From assembly GCF_016793485.1 (NCBI RefSeq), contig NZ_JAEULZ010000046.1, positions 1 to 64,000 of the forward strand: DNA of 64,000 bases, given 5' to 3'. This document shows, one piece after another, positions 41,866 through 50,773 of this stretch. The DNA is from Mesorhizobium sp. (GTDB taxonomy: Bacteria > Pseudomonadota > Alphaproteobacteria > Rhizobiales > Rhizobiaceae). A model generated the notes under the pieces. The model was given only the letters and a program-made list of their open reading frames with translations, did not search any database and had not been told where the DNA came from. Position numbers and translations under genes: made by a program. Numbering within the stretch: position 1 is the first letter of the stretch; each line of letters begins with the position of its first letter.

Positions 41866-42513
41866 TCACTCGGCCGCGGTTTGCGCCGGTGTATGTGCAA
41901 CGTCGAACAATGCCATATGCATGATCAGGTCGATCAGGGTATCGACGCCCTCGCCGGTCTTGCAGTTGGTGAAGACGAACGGCTTTTTGCCACGCATCAG
42001 TTTCGAGTCACGGTCCATGACCTCAAGGCTCGCGCCGACGTAAGGGGCCAGATCGGTCTTGTTGATTACCAATATGTCCGACTGGCATACACCCGCCCCG
42101 TTCTTGCGGGGTATCTTATCCCCGGCGGCCACGTCGATCACGTAGATATAGAAGTCTGCCAGCGCCGGGCTGAAGGTTAGCGTCAGATTATCGCCACCGG
42201 ATTCGATCAGGATAACATCGCTGTCTGGATACTTCTCCTCCAACTCCTCCACGGCTGCAATGTTCATCGACGGGTCTTCACGTACCGCGGTATGCGGGCA
42301 CGCACCTGTTTCCACGCCGACGATTTTCTCCTCTATGAGTATGCCATTCAACGTGCGCCGCACCTGCTTGGCATCTTCAGTCGTGACAACGTCATTCGTG
42401 ATGATGAGCGGCTTGATACCCATGTTGATCAGCCTGGGTGTGATGTTTTCGACAACCGCCGTCTTGCCTGAACCAACGGGTCCGCCGATGCCTATGCGCG
42501 TGATCTTCTTCAT
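41866..42513 (-). CDS. ureG: Urease accessory GTPase UreG
   Basis: A 215-residue SIMIBI GTPase. The P-loop is [13 protein letters not shown], the nickel-binding CPH motif appears as [23 protein letters not shown] is the switch-like region, and [11 protein letters not shown] gives guanine specificity. GTP-dependent dimerisation brings nickel to urease. It ends with a short Ala/Thr tail and has no His-rich N-terminus, consistent with metal storage being in UreE. Confidence 0.95.
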   Translation of the reverse strand: MKKITRIGIGGPVGSGKTAVVENITPRLINMGIKPLIITNDVVTTEDAKQVRRTLNGILIEEKIVGVETGACPHTAVREDPSMNIAAVEELEEKYPDSDVILIESGGDNLTLTFSPALADFYIYVIDVAAGDKIPRKNGAGVCQSDILVINKTDLAPYVGASLEVMDRDSKLMRGKKPFVFTNCKTGEGVDTLIDLIMHMALFDVAHTPAQTAAE

Positions 42514-42537
42514 GGCCTATTCCTGAGTTGGGCCGCA

Positions 42538-43260
42538 TCAATTCATGAACAGCCGAAGATGCGTTTTGGTATGATGCGCGACGAGCACATCGAAGACAGG
42601 TGCGAAGCTGGACATCTCGTCAAGTGCCAGGTCTCGCACGTCGAGATAGTGATCTTTCACCCGCTCCTGCGTTGCAAACAAGATGCGTTGCGTGTCCAGG
42701 TGGTCGATCCTCATCAAGCGCAGCGCAGCACTGAGCACCATTGACGACACGCCATAATGTTGGACCGCGAAGGCTTCGGCTTCACGCGCGCCCATATGCG
42801 CCAAAGCCATTGCCTGGCCGACGGGAAAACATCCGGGGGTAGCGCCGCTCTTGATGTCGTCGAGCCACTGCTCAAGCATTGGAAAATTGCCTATCTTCAA
42901 GGAGAGTTCGGCAAACTTCTTACCCATCCGGGCCAGCATGAGTTGCTGCTCCTCCCCGATGCGACGGTCCCACAACGCGGAGTCCGCTACCCGGACAGCA
43001 CTATAGTCTTCTACCGCCGCCGCGCGATGTGCGTGCAGCAGCGCAATGCCATCCATGTGCGCGGATTGTCGAAGAAGCAGTTCTACGTACTGTCGCAAAC
43101 TGTCGGAGTCATGGACGATTTCCGTCTGCACCGCAGACTCCAGCCCCTGCGAAAACGCGAACGAGCCAATCGGCAGGGTGGAGTCCGAAAACTGCGTGAG
43201 CCGGGCCAGCAGCAGCATGTCCATGCCACTTTCCCGCGCCATGGCAACTGGCCCCGGCAT
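42538..43260 (-). CDS. ureF: Urease accessory protein UreF
   Basis: A 240-residue all-helical UreF protein: LTQFSDSTLPIGSFAFSQGLE near the N-terminus is the family hallmark, and the C-terminal SSFAPVFDVLVAHHTKTHLRLF is typical. It couples UreD to UreG in the activation complex. ATG 43260 overlaps the ureE stop by one base (TGATG); a second in-frame ATG 12 codons on is possible. Confidence 0.92.
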   Translation of the reverse strand: MPGPVAMARESGMDMLLLARLTQFSDSTLPIGSFAFSQGLESAVQTEIVHDSDSLRQYVELLLRQSAHMDGIALLHAHRAAAVEDYSAVRVADSALWDRRIGEEQQLMLARMGKKFAELSLKIGNFPMLEQWLDDIKSGATPGCFPVGQAMALAHMGAREAEAFAVQHYGVSSMVLSAALRLMRIDHLDTQRILFATQERVKDHYLDVRDLALDEMSSFAPVFDVLVAHHTKTHLRLFMN

Positions 43261-43907
43261 CAATGTCCTGCGTCGTGGGAGTGCCCACCACCGTGCTCAT
43301 GGTGGTGATGCTCGTGGTCGTGATCATGGTCATGATCATGATCATGATGGTGAGAACCATGATGATGATGCGGCGTCGCGTCGGCGCCGGCGAAAAGCAG
43401 GCGCACCTCCTTGGCGTCGAGTTTGGCTGCGACCTGTTCGCCGGGCTCAAAATGCATCGTCGCCCGCTTGAAAGCATGAGTCCGCATCACCGAAGACATT
43501 ACCTTCTGATCGACCGACAGCGGGACATATATCGTGGTTCCCTTGATCACCGCCGGCCAGTGCTGGTTCCCAAGTCCGTGGCCCAGTTCGAAAGAAATCC
43601 TCAGTATCTCTGCAGGAGACAAACCTTCGAGATCCTGCATCTCGATGACCATGACTTCCTTCAGGGCGATACGAGCGACGACGATGCGCCCGGCTTCGGC
43701 ATCGTGATACAGGACGTCCCCATCGTGCAGGTGCTCGGAGCGCGACAGAGATATGGCAAGCTCAAGGCCACTGTCAGAAGTCTTCCGGAGCCGGTTCTTC
43801 GGCGCTTCCCATTGCTCAAGCACAAGATACTCGACATCTGCCTTATGGGCGCGCTCGTGCCACGCGGCATCCTTTATATTGCCGAGCGTTTTCTCAACAA
43901 GGATCAT
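43260..43907 (-). CDS. ureE: Urease nickel metallochaperone UreE with long His/Asp tail
   Basis: A 215-residue UreE: an N-terminal peptide-binding domain (about 1-75), a metal-binding domain with ELGHGLGNQHWPAVI carrying the conserved His, and a tail from about residue 180 made almost only of His, Asp, Glu and Gly (HHHHGSHHHDHDHD and following). The tail can store several nickel ions. The tail is coded by a tandem CATGAT-like tract near 43318-43345, in frame, so slippage by whole hexamers would change only tail length. Confidence 0.93.
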   Translation of the reverse strand: MILVEKTLGNIKDAAWHERAHKADVEYLVLEQWEAPKNRLRKTSDSGLELAISLSRSEHLHDGDVLYHDAEAGRIVVARIALKEVMVIEMQDLEGLSPAEILRISFELGHGLGNQHWPAVIKGTTIYVPLSVDQKVMSSVMRTHAFKRATMHFEPGEQVAAKLDAKEVRLLFAGADATPHHHHGSHHHDHDHDHDHDHEHHHHEHGGGHSHDAGH

Positions 43908-43956
43908 AATGCCTCTCTTGCGACCGCAACTGCCGTACCGGTGACGTGACTACCTG

Positions 43957-45675
43957 TCAGCTGAAGAAGTGAAGCTGCGTCAGCGGAAGGCTCGTCGCCG
44001 GCTCGATCGTGGCATGCTTGCCGTCCACGGTCACCGCAAAGGTCTCCGGATTCACCTCGATCGTCGGCAGCGCGTTGTTGCGCACCATGGCGGACTTGCC
44101 CACGGTTCTTGTTCCGTAGACAGGCAGCACTTTCGATTTCAACTCGTAGCGATCGACTATGCCATCCTCGACGGCGGCCAGCGACGTGAAGGTGACTCGG
44201 GTCTTCTGCAAGGCAGATCCCATTGTTCCGAACATCGGACGATAGCGTACCGGCTGCGGTGTCGGCAGGGAGGCATTCGGGTCACCCATCAGCGACCAGG
44301 AGACGAAACCGCCCTTGATGACCATCTTGGGCTTGGCGCCGAAGAACGCCGGTTCCCAAAGAACCAGGTCGGCCATCTTGCCCAGTTCGATCGAGCCGAT
44401 CACATGGCCGACGCCCTGTGCGATCGCTGGATTGATCGTAACTTTCGCAACGAAGCGCAGGACGCGCTGGTTGTCGTTGCCGGAATCGTCACCACCGTAT
44501 GCGCCACGACGCAGCTTCATGAGGTGCGCGGTCTGCACGGTGCGCAACCAGTTCTCGCCGACACGACCCATGGCCTGGCTGTCGCTCGACAGGATCGAAA
44601 TCGCGCCAAGATCGTGAAGCACGTTCTCCGCGGCAATCGTTTCGGCGCGTACCCGGCTTTCGGCAAATGCCACGTCGGTCGGAATCTTGGGGCTGAGATT
44701 GTGACAGATCATGGTCATGTCAAACAATTCGGCCTGCGAGTTGATGCCGTAGGGCAACGTCGGATTGGTCGAACTCGGCAACACGTTGGGCTGGCCTGCC
44801 ACGCGGATGATGTCCGGCGCATGGCCACCACCGGCACCTTCCGTATGATAGGTATGGATGGTGCGCCCCTCGAACGCGGCGATCGTATTTTCGACGAAGC
44901 CGGCCTCGTTCAGAGTGTCGGTATGAATGCAGACCTGCACGTCGTACCGGTCCGCGACCGTAAGCGCCGTACGAATCGCTTCCGGCGTGCTGCCCCAGTC
45001 CTCGTGGATCTTCAATCCGAATGCGCCGGCATGAATCTGCTCTTCCAGCGGCGCGATGCCGGAGCAGTTGCCCTTGCCCAGGACACCTGCGTTGACGGGC
45101 CAGGTATCGAACGAGCGGAGCATCATTTCGATGTTCCACGTTCCAGGTGTGATCGTGGTGCCGTTGGTGCCGTCGGTCGGCCCGATGCCGCCACCAAACA
45201 GAGTTGTGACGCCATTGCTCAGCGCCGCCTCCGCCTGCTGCGGCGAAATGAAGTGGACGTGGGCGTCGATGCCGCCAGCCGTCAGGATCAGGTGCTCACC
45301 CGAGATAGCATCCGTGCCAGGGCCAAGAGCCAGCCCGCTGGTCACGCCCGACATCGTCGAGGGATTGCCGGCCTTGCCTATTCCGCAGATGACACCGTTC
45401 TTGATGCCGACATCTGCCTTGATGATGCCCTGTATCGCATCGACTATCGTAACGTTCGTGATGACCAGGTCAGGGGCGCCGGCGGCGCTGGTCAGTTCGT
45501 TGTCGAAGCCCATGCCGTCGCGCAGCGTCTTGCCGCCGCCGTAAACGGCCTCCTCGCCATAGACGCGAAGATCCTTCTCGATCTCGATGTAAAGCTCTGT
45601 GTCGCCCAGGCGTATCTTGTCGCCGGTCGTTGGTCCGTAGAGGTCGGAATACTGCTGCCGTGAGATTTTCGCCAT
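43957..45675 (-). CDS. ureC: Urease subunit alpha UreC
   Basis: A 572-residue catalytic urease subunit. Nickel ligands are visible: DAHVHF for the first His pair, GLKIHEDWG with the Lys to be carbamylated, VCIHTDT, and [12 protein letters not shown]. The mobile flap reads MICHNLSP, keeping the Cys and catalytic His but with Asn where many ureases have a second His (CHHLD). [12 protein letters not shown] supplies the Asp ligand. The long antisense frame opposite this gene is a coding-bias shadow. Length and all key residues indicate an active enzyme. Confidence 0.96.
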   Translation of the reverse strand: MAKISRQQYSDLYGPTTGDKIRLGDTELYIEIEKDLRVYGEEAVYGGGKTLRDGMGFDNELTSAAGAPDLVITNVTIVDAIQGIIKADVGIKNGVICGIGKAGNPSTMSGVTSGLALGPGTDAISGEHLILTAGGIDAHVHFISPQQAEAALSNGVTTLFGGGIGPTDGTNGTTITPGTWNIEMMLRSFDTWPVNAGVLGKGNCSGIAPLEEQIHAGAFGLKIHEDWGSTPEAIRTALTVADRYDVQVCIHTDTLNEAGFVENTIAAFEGRTIHTYHTEGAGGGHAPDIIRVAGQPNVLPSSTNPTLPYGINSQAELFDMTMICHNLSPKIPTDVAFAESRVRAETIAAENVLHDLGAISILSSDSQAMGRVGENWLRTVQTAHLMKLRRGAYGGDDSGNDNQRVLRFVAKVTINPAIAQGVGHVIGSIELGKMADLVLWEPAFFGAKPKMVIKGGFVSWSLMGDPNASLPTPQPVRYRPMFGTMGSALQKTRVTFTSLAAVEDGIVDRYELKSKVLPVYGTRTVGKSAMVRNNALPTIEVNPETFAVTVDGKHATIEPATSLPLTQLHFFS

Positions 45676-45713
45676 GATCAGGCCCGCCAGATACTTGAGG
45701 TTGGAAAGGAGGC

Positions 45714-46121
45714 TTAACGCTTGTTCTTGAACCCGTATCGCTCGACACGGTCCATGGCATCGACCAGCCGCGGACGGGAGTCGTCATAACTCTCGTCGCC
45801 AACCCAACCGTTTACCAGTCCATTGAAACCAATGACGCGCTGTTTGCCCTGAAATGGAACGAGCACGACCTGCTTCTCGTCGCCCGGCTCGAAACGAAGT
45901 GCTGTCGTTGCCGGAATGTTAAGCCGCTTTCCGAAAGCCTGTTGTCTATCGAATTCCAAAGAGGAATTGACCTCAAAGAAATGGAAATGGGATCCGACCT
46001 GGATCGGCCGATCACCGGTATTCCGGACTTTCAGCTTTGTCGTCGGGTAGCCTGCATTTATCTCGATGTCGCCGGAAGCAAGAACTAGCCCACCGACAGG
46101 CGTCTTCGCCTTCTTTGCCAT
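45714..46121 (-). CDS. ureB: Urease subunit beta UreB
   Basis: A 135-residue beta subunit: [43 protein letters not shown] is the conserved core (FHFFEVN), followed by [20 protein letters not shown]. It has a short Lys-rich N-terminus longer than in the minimal subunit. It assembles with UreA and UreC into the trimer. Separate ureA and ureB genes are typical of bacterial ureases outside Helicobacter. Confidence 0.95.
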   Translation of the reverse strand: MAKKAKTPVGGLVLASGDIEINAGYPTTKLKVRNTGDRPIQVGSHFHFFEVNSSLEFDRQQAFGKRLNIPATTALRFEPGDEKQVVLVPFQGKQRVIGFNGLVNGWVGDESYDDSRPRLVDAMDRVERYGFKNKR

Positions 46122-46138
46122 GTTCCTCTCCTTCGATT

Positions 46139-46441
46139 TTATTGAATTGGATCGTGGACGGTTACGAGTCGGCTGCCATCCGTGAAGACGGCCTCGACCT
46201 GAACGTAGGGGATCATCTCCACAACCCCCTCCATCACGTCCTTGACGGTCAGGGTTTTGCGGGCGAGTTCCATCACCTCTTCGACCGTCTTGCCGGCGCG
46301 AGCGCCATCGAGAGCGGCTGATGCTATGAGCGATACCGCCTCCGGATGATTCAGCTTGAGCCCCTCGTCCTTTCGCCGCTGCGCAACCATCGCCATCATG
46401 TAAATCATGAGCTTGTCTGTTTCGCGGGGGGTGAGATGCAC
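46139..46441 (-). CDS. ureA: Urease subunit gamma UreA
   Basis: A 100-residue gamma subunit: [22 protein letters not shown] at the N-terminus, [24 protein letters not shown] and [10 protein letters not shown]-like end. The start is GTG 46441, with a perfect AGGAGG six bases upstream, giving the standard family length; the longer frame from 46498 is rejected. It is the first structural gene of the urease block, 283 bases after nikO. Confidence 0.94.
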   Translation of the reverse strand: MHLTPRETDKLMIYMMAMVAQRRKDEGLKLNHPEAVSLIASAALDGARAGKTVEEVMELARKTLTVKDVMEGVVEMIPYVQVEAVFTDGSRLVTVHDPIQ

Positions 46442-46724
46442 GCCGAGCCTCCTAGATGTCCCGAATTTGACAACTTGCAGTCGTAAAGCCAACACCATTA
46501 AGACACGAATTTCCCAATGTAAGCAACCTTCTGTGGGCTCTTTTAGGTAATTCCCCGACGGCTAAAATCCGCCGTGGCCAAAGTTCACGATTTAACGATG
46601 AAAAAGTAAGTTTCGGCGAGCGCGCAACACGCTTGGCGTCCGGAAATCGGAACCTGAGCCCAGGGCTATCGTCGCAGAATCTTCCACCTCGTCTGCGCCG
46701 AAGGGTATCACTGTTTCACGACAA
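46442..46724. other. Gap between nikO and ureA
   Basis: The 283 bases contain the ureA ribosome site AGGAGG and a small hairpin ACGGC-TAAAATCC-GCCGT at 46559-46576, which is too weak to call a terminator. No coding frame or NikR-type site was found here. Either an internal urease promoter lies here or the nik transcript continues into ure. Confidence 0.45.
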
Positions 46725-47432
46725 TTATTTGTGTGCGGGGTGTATGTGGCGATGCACATGCGTATGTGGGTGATCGTGAATTTCTGCGTCCCGCAGGTGG
46801 CCGTCGTCAAGCAACAGGGCTCGGGTGGCAAGGTCGGCAACGACATTCGGATCATGGGACACCAGGATCATCGCCCCACCAAATCCAAGCAACAGATCTT
46901 TCAGTCGAATCCCGTTGGCGACGTCGACGCCATTTGTCGGCTCGTCCAGCAGCAGAACATCCGGCGCCATGGCAAGGAGACCTGCCAGGCATACCAAGCG
47001 CTTTTCCCCGCCCGAGAGTTTATGGACAGCACGTCCGGCCAGATGCATCAGTCCCAGCTGATCGAGGGTCGCTTCCGCCGTGGCGCGCGCTTGCTCGTTG
47101 GACTGGCCAAGATTGAGCGGACCAAAAGCAACATCTTCCATCACCGAAGGGCAGAAAAGCTGGTCGTCGCTATCCTGGAACAGGAAGCCTATCCGCCGGC
47201 GGGCAACGCGAAAGTCGGCCTCGTGCACGCAAACCTCGCCGAACAATGACACGTTGCCGGCAACGCCCGCTTCAAGACCGACGAGGGTGCGTAGCAGCGT
47301 CGTTTTTCCAGCACCATTCGGCCCGACGATGGCGAGGCGATCCCCCGGGAACAGTGCGAGATCGACCTGACGCAGCACCTTGCGGCCCTCCCGCACCACG
47401 TCGATCCCGTCAATCGCTATGAGCGGCGTCAT
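46725..47432 (-). CDS. nikO: ECF-type nickel transporter ATPase, NikO (CbiO-like)
   Basis: A 235-residue energy-coupling ATPase: Walker A GPNGAGKTT, Q-loop LFQDSDDQLFCPSVMEDVAFGP typical of CbiO, signature LSGGEKRLVC, Walker B VLLLDEPTNGVD and switch VSHDP. The C-terminus is a short His-rich tail (HDHPHTHVHRHIHPAH), unusual for a CbiO protein and probably able to bind metal. It overlaps nikQ by four bases. Confidence 0.92.
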   Translation of the reverse strand: MTPLIAIDGIDVVREGRKVLRQVDLALFPGDRLAIVGPNGAGKTTLLRTLVGLEAGVAGNVSLFGEVCVHEADFRVARRRIGFLFQDSDDQLFCPSVMEDVAFGPLNLGQSNEQARATAEATLDQLGLMHLAGRAVHKLSGGEKRLVCLAGLLAMAPDVLLLDEPTNGVDVANGIRLKDLLLGFGGAMILVSHDPNVVADLATRALLLDDGHLRDAEIHDHPHTHVHRHIHPAHK

Positions 47433-48160
47433 AGTGTGTCCCAGATCAGAACCAGGAGAGTGAAGGAAACGAAAGCGGTGCCGACGATCCAGTCGCGCAG
47501 TGTTGGTGCCGCCTGAGCAGTTGAGGGAAAACGACCCGCGTAGCCACGCAGGCGCATAGCTTCCTCAACGCGGTCGGCCCGCTCCATGGCGCGCAGCAGC
47601 AGCATTCCGACGAGATAGCCATAGCTCCGCCATGTATGGCGGTTAGATTTTGGACGGAAGGACCGCAGGCGCATGGCATCTTGAAGCCTGGCAAATTCCT
47701 GCCGGATCAATCCCAGATAGCGAACGACGCCAAGAAATATACGCACCAGCGTCTCTGGAATTCCGAGCCAGCGTAGCGCAACGCTGATCTGCACCGGTTC
47801 AGCGTCTGCGAAGAAAAGCATCAGAAGCAGCACCGATCCGGCGACTTTTGTCGCGAGAACGAGCGCGCGCTCAAGACCTTCATTTGTAGCGACCAGCGGA
47901 CCCAGTTCAAACAGCGTTGTGCCCGGGACAGTGAACGGCAGGGTCACAAAAAGCAGGAGCAGGAAGCCCTCGACGTGCATGAGCCTTCGCCATGGCATCT
48001 TGGTACGCGAAAAAGCTACGGCCGACAGGACAAATGCCAGATAGGCGCACGCGGGTCCGAGGGCCGAAACCGGGGTGGCAATCAGTATCACTGTCAAGGC
48101 AGTGACAATCCTGACAGAAAAGTCTTGCGGACCAATCACGAGCGGCGACCGCGAGCCCAT
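47429..48160 (-). CDS. nikQ: ECF-type nickel transporter transmembrane protein, NikQ (CbiQ-like)
   Basis: A 243-residue CbiQ-family T component. It has four to five helices in the first half, then LQDAMRLRSFRPKSN and RVEEAMRLRGYAGRFPS, the two Ala-Arg coupling helices that contact the ATPases. ATG 48160 (GGCGGGA upstream) overlaps nikL by 25 bases; GTG 48139 would give a four-base overlap and is the alternative start. Confidence 0.88.
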   Translation of the reverse strand: MGSRSPLVIGPQDFSVRIVTALTVILIATPVSALGPACAYLAFVLSAVAFSRTKMPWRRLMHVEGFLLLLFVTLPFTVPGTTLFELGPLVATNEGLERALVLATKVAGSVLLLMLFFADAEPVQISVALRWLGIPETLVRIFLGVVRYLGLIRQEFARLQDAMRLRSFRPKSNRHTWRSYGYLVGMLLLRAMERADRVEEAMRLRGYAGRFPSTAQAAPTLRDWIVGTAFVSFTLLVLIWDTL

Positions 48161-48705
48161 AACACAATCCCGCCTATCCCCAGAATGAGGCAAACCGATG
48201 CGATGACGTCGGTCAACCGCATTCGTGCATCCATCTGTTCAACACGCTCCAGAAGCGGGGCGAGTTGACGCTCGACAGCCGCTTCAATCGCGGCTTCGAC
48301 AAGAGCAGGCTTTTGCACATTCTTATCGTCAAGAGGTCGCGAGACATCAGATTGAATGGCAATGTCACCGGCAGCGTCGTCCACCGATGCTGAGAACCGC
48401 CGCGCGGGCAGGGTTCTGCTCGCCACATGGCCTTCCCCTGTATTGATTGCCACGGTTATTTCAGCGCTCACAGGCTCAGGCGTCCGGAAACGAAATCCTC
48501 CGTTGCCGTCCGTGGTGCCGCTGGCGATTTCGATTTCGCCCATTCTGGCGTTCCAACTTACTCCTTTGGGCCGCCCGCCGCCGACGAAGAAGCCATAGCC
48601 AGAAACCTCCTCGCCACTGACCGTAGCGAAAACACGCAGACTGTGTGCACTCGCGGGGGAGGAAAGCAGGATAAGGACGGCGAGCCATCTCAGCACAGAG
48701 ATCAT
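48136..48705 (-). CDS. nikL: Nickel transporter accessory protein NikL (CbiL-like)
   Basis: A 189-residue protein: signal peptide ending SSPASAHS, a beta-rich extracytoplasmic domain (EVSGYGFFVGGGRPKG, GTTDGNGGFRFRTP), a helical stretch with RQLAPLLERVEQMDARM, and one C-terminal membrane helix ending ARGRRS. This is the NikL/CbiL layout. It overlaps nikM by ATGA. The mature N-terminal His after cleavage (AHSLRVF) could contribute to metal capture. Confidence 0.85.
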   Translation of the reverse strand: MISVLRWLAVLILLSSPASAHSLRVFATVSGEEVSGYGFFVGGGRPKGVSWNARMGEIEIASGTTDGNGGFRFRTPEPVSAEITVAINTGEGHVASRTLPARRFSASVDDAAGDIAIQSDVSRPLDDKNVQKPALVEAAIEAAVERQLAPLLERVEQMDARMRLTDVIASVCLILGIGGIVLWARGRRS

Positions 48706-49334
48706 GTTGTGGCCCCTGCTGACGAGAGACGAGGGAGCAGCAGGTCAGGGTTCGCGCGCTTGAGGAAGGTAACGATCGCCGCGCAAACGAGTGCTTCGCC
48801 GATCGCTAGTGGCGTATAGGTGATGAGGACTATTCGCGCGACCGGTATGTAATCTGGTGAAGACAGCCAAAGATCCATCGCGACCAGAATGCCGGTCAGA
48901 AAGACACACAAGCCGGCAGATAGTGCAGCCGCAAAAGCTGCGCCCGCAACATTGTGCGTTCTGCGAATGTACGGACCCACAAGAACTCCGACAAGAAATC
49001 CGGGCATCGCGATATTGAACGTGTTGACGCCGAGCGTTGTCAGGCCGCCGAAGCCGAACATGACAGCCTGCAATGCCAGCGCAACTACCGTGGCCAGAAA
49101 TATCCCAGGGCCTAGTATGATGCCCAACAGCGCCGATAGCAGCAGGTGCACGCTGGCCGGCCCAACGGGAACCGACACCAGGGACACTGCGAAGAAGGTT
49201 GCCGACAGGATAGAGATACGCGCAATTGCGCGATCGTCGATCTGCCTTAGTCCGTAGGCAACACCTGCGGCAGCGAGAATGGACGCCCCGGAGAGAACGG
49301 GAAGCGACAAGATGCCATCGGCGATGTGCGCCAT
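48702..49334 (-). CDS. nikM: ECF-type nickel substrate-binding membrane protein NikM (CbiM-like)
   Basis: A 210-residue S component of CbiM type. It begins MAHIADGIL: the N-terminal Met-Ala-His inserts into the membrane and provides the amino-terminal and His2 nickel ligands known from NikM structures. VPVGPASVHLLLSALLG contains the further conserved His. Six to seven helices. It follows nikK by four bases. Confidence 0.92.
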   Translation of the reverse strand: MAHIADGILSLPVLSGASILAAAGVAYGLRQIDDRAIARISILSATFFAVSLVSVPVGPASVHLLLSALLGIILGPGIFLATVVALALQAVMFGFGGLTTLGVNTFNIAMPGFLVGVLVGPYIRRTHNVAGAAFAAALSAGLCVFLTGILVAMDLWLSSPDYIPVARIVLITYTPLAIGEALVCAAIVTFLKRANPDLLLPRLSSAGATT

Positions 49335-49338
49335 CGGA

Positions 49339-50106
49339 TCACTCGGCCGGCTTGGTCTTTACCCAGATCAACGCGCCTTCCTCTACCGGAGCCTCCTTTC
49401 CGTCGGGCGACATCAACGATTTATCGCCTTCGATCAGCGCGGCAAATCCCCACCAGCCCGATACCGGCATCGCATAAGAGAAGGTGCCGTTGGCATCGGC
49501 CTTTATCACTTGGGTGATATAGAGATCGTTGGGCGGTTTTATGCCGCGCTCGTTGATGAACTCCACCTCAACCTCGGCGAAAGGAACGGCCTCGCCGCTC
49601 TTGGTTACGACCCCGGTAAAGATATTACCCGTCCACAGGCTGGTTGGCCGGCTCAAAGGTCGTATTTCAACCGGAAATCCTACCATTTCATCCCAGCCTT
49701 CGCCTGAGGCGTAGCTGTCCACCACGACTTTGGAGTAGTGGACGATGAATTTTCCCTCGGCAGGCTCCCAATATGGCGCGGGCTCGACGAAGAAGATCGC
49801 GCCGCCGGGCTCTATCAACTCGTGCTTCAGCGTGTAACCCTTCACACCGTCCACCGGCTTCGCGGTGAGGGCTGAGGAAAGATCCGTCTTCACACCGTTC
49901 GCCAACACGCCAATCTGCTTTGGCCGCTCCATATTCATTCTTGGACCAGCCTCGAATGGATGGGTGAAAACCAGCTCCAGCGTGACCTCGCCACCCTCAG
50001 GCAATACGTCGGCCGAAGGGATGATCTCCTGAAAATGCGCCCAAACCGGCGTAGCAACGCTCACCGCAAAGCTGAACGTCAGCACCAGACCATGCAACAT
50101 CTTCAT
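49339..50106 (-). CDS. nikK: Periplasmic nickel-transport protein NikK (DUF4198)
   Basis: A 255-residue exported protein of the DUF4198/NikK type: signal peptide MKMLHGLVLTFSFAVSVATPVWA, mature start HFQEIIPSADVLPEGG with an N-terminal His, the FTHPFEAGPRMNMERPKQIGV core, and a late VEVEFINERGIKPP. It is thought to collect nickel in the periplasm for NikMLQO. ATG 50106 is chosen because the longer frame would place the NikR-type operator inside the gene. Confidence 0.85.
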   Translation of the reverse strand: MKMLHGLVLTFSFAVSVATPVWAHFQEIIPSADVLPEGGEVTLELVFTHPFEAGPRMNMERPKQIGVLANGVKTDLSSALTAKPVDGVKGYTLKHELIEPGGAIFFVEPAPYWEPAEGKFIVHYSKVVVDSYASGEGWDEMVGFPVEIRPLSRPTSLWTGNIFTGVVTKSGEAVPFAEVEVEFINERGIKPPNDLYITQVIKADANGTFSYAMPVSGWWGFAALIEGDKSLMSPDGKEAPVEEGALIWVKTKPAE

Positions 50107-50137
50107 CCAGAGATACCTATTAGCCGCACGCTTCATC

Positions 50138-50165
50138 GTATGAATAATAGAACAATAAATCATAC
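50138..50165. promoter_or_regulatory. NikR-type operator between nikK and nikR
   Basis: GTATGA (50138-50143), 16 bases, TCATAC (50160-50165): an exact match to the half-sites and spacing of the E. coli NikR operator consensus GTATGA-N16-TCATAC. It lies 31 bases upstream of the nikK ATG and about 100 bases before divergent nikR, so it can repress the nikKMLQO-ure transcript and perhaps nikR itself. Confidence 0.9.
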
Positions 50166-50265
50166 TAGATCGCAACGCCAACTGAAAAAGTCCCATTACA
50201 TGAAATCCTCCTGCTTTCGCCGGAGGCCAGGCGCCTGTAAGGTTTGTCAGTTGGAGGATTGCGGT

Positions 50266-50742
50266 ATGCAGAGAACAACGATCACGCTGGACGAAGAACT
50301 TGCGACCGAACTAGATGCTTTCATCGGGACAGGCGGCGCATCGAGCCGATCCGAGGCGATACGAGATCTGATCAGGGCAGGTCTGGCGAACAGGAGGCAA
50401 GGTTCCGATTCAGCACTTTGCTTTGGGGTCGTCAGCTATGCCGTAGATCAATCGGTGCGCAAACTCGCGAGTCGAATTCCGCAGAGCCGGATGAACCGGC
50501 ATGACCAGACGGTTGCTTCCTTATCGGTCCCGCTTGATCATTCGACCACCATCGATGTCGTTGTCATGCGCGGTAGGCTGGGTGATATTTCCAGCTACGC
50601 GGAGGCGCTGTTTTTCGAACGCGGCGTCATGCACGGAACATTGGGACTGATCCCCGTATATGAGGATGACGAACGTCACGTTCACGATGAGAGCAGTGCC
50701 CGGCACCGACACACTCATTTGAAGGTCCGCGCCGCTTTCTAA
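50266..50742 (+). CDS. nikR: NikR-family ribbon-helix-helix regulator lacking the canonical nickel ligands
   Basis: A 158-residue NikR-like protein. The RHH DNA-binding part (MQRTTITLDEELATELDAF, RSEAIRDLIRAGL) is intact. Aligned without gaps to E. coli NikR over the ACT-like domain, the four nickel ligands His76, His87, His89 and Cys95 are Met76, Ser87, Pro89 and Thr95. The flanking fold motifs (RGRLGDISSYAEALFFERGVMHG) remain. A 25-residue extension rich in His (DDERHVHDESSARHRHTH) follows. GGAGG precedes ATG 50266 by nine bases. Divergent from nikK, with the operator between them. Confidence 0.88.
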   Translation: MQRTTITLDEELATELDAFIGTGGASSRSEAIRDLIRAGLANRRQGSDSALCFGVVSYAVDQSVRKLASRIPQSRMNRHDQTVASLSVPLDHSTTIDVVVMRGRLGDISSYAEALFFERGVMHGTLGLIPVYEDDERHVHDESSARHRHTHLKVRAAF

Positions 50743-50773
50743 CCAACAGCGACGCCTGGAAAATACGCAGTCG

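Noticed and set aside
43318-43362. Tandem CATGAT-like repeats that might be a CRISPR or phase-variable tract
   Set aside because: They code the His/Asp tail of UreE in frame, with no spacers; hexamer slippage would not shift the frame.
43969-45663. A 564-codon open frame on the plus strand
   Set aside because: It is exactly antisense to ureC, which has every urease motif; high GC and codon bias commonly open the opposite frame.
46559-46576. Hairpin ACGGC-N8-GCCGT after nikO as a terminator
   Set aside because: Only five base pairs, far from the nikO stop and without a T run.
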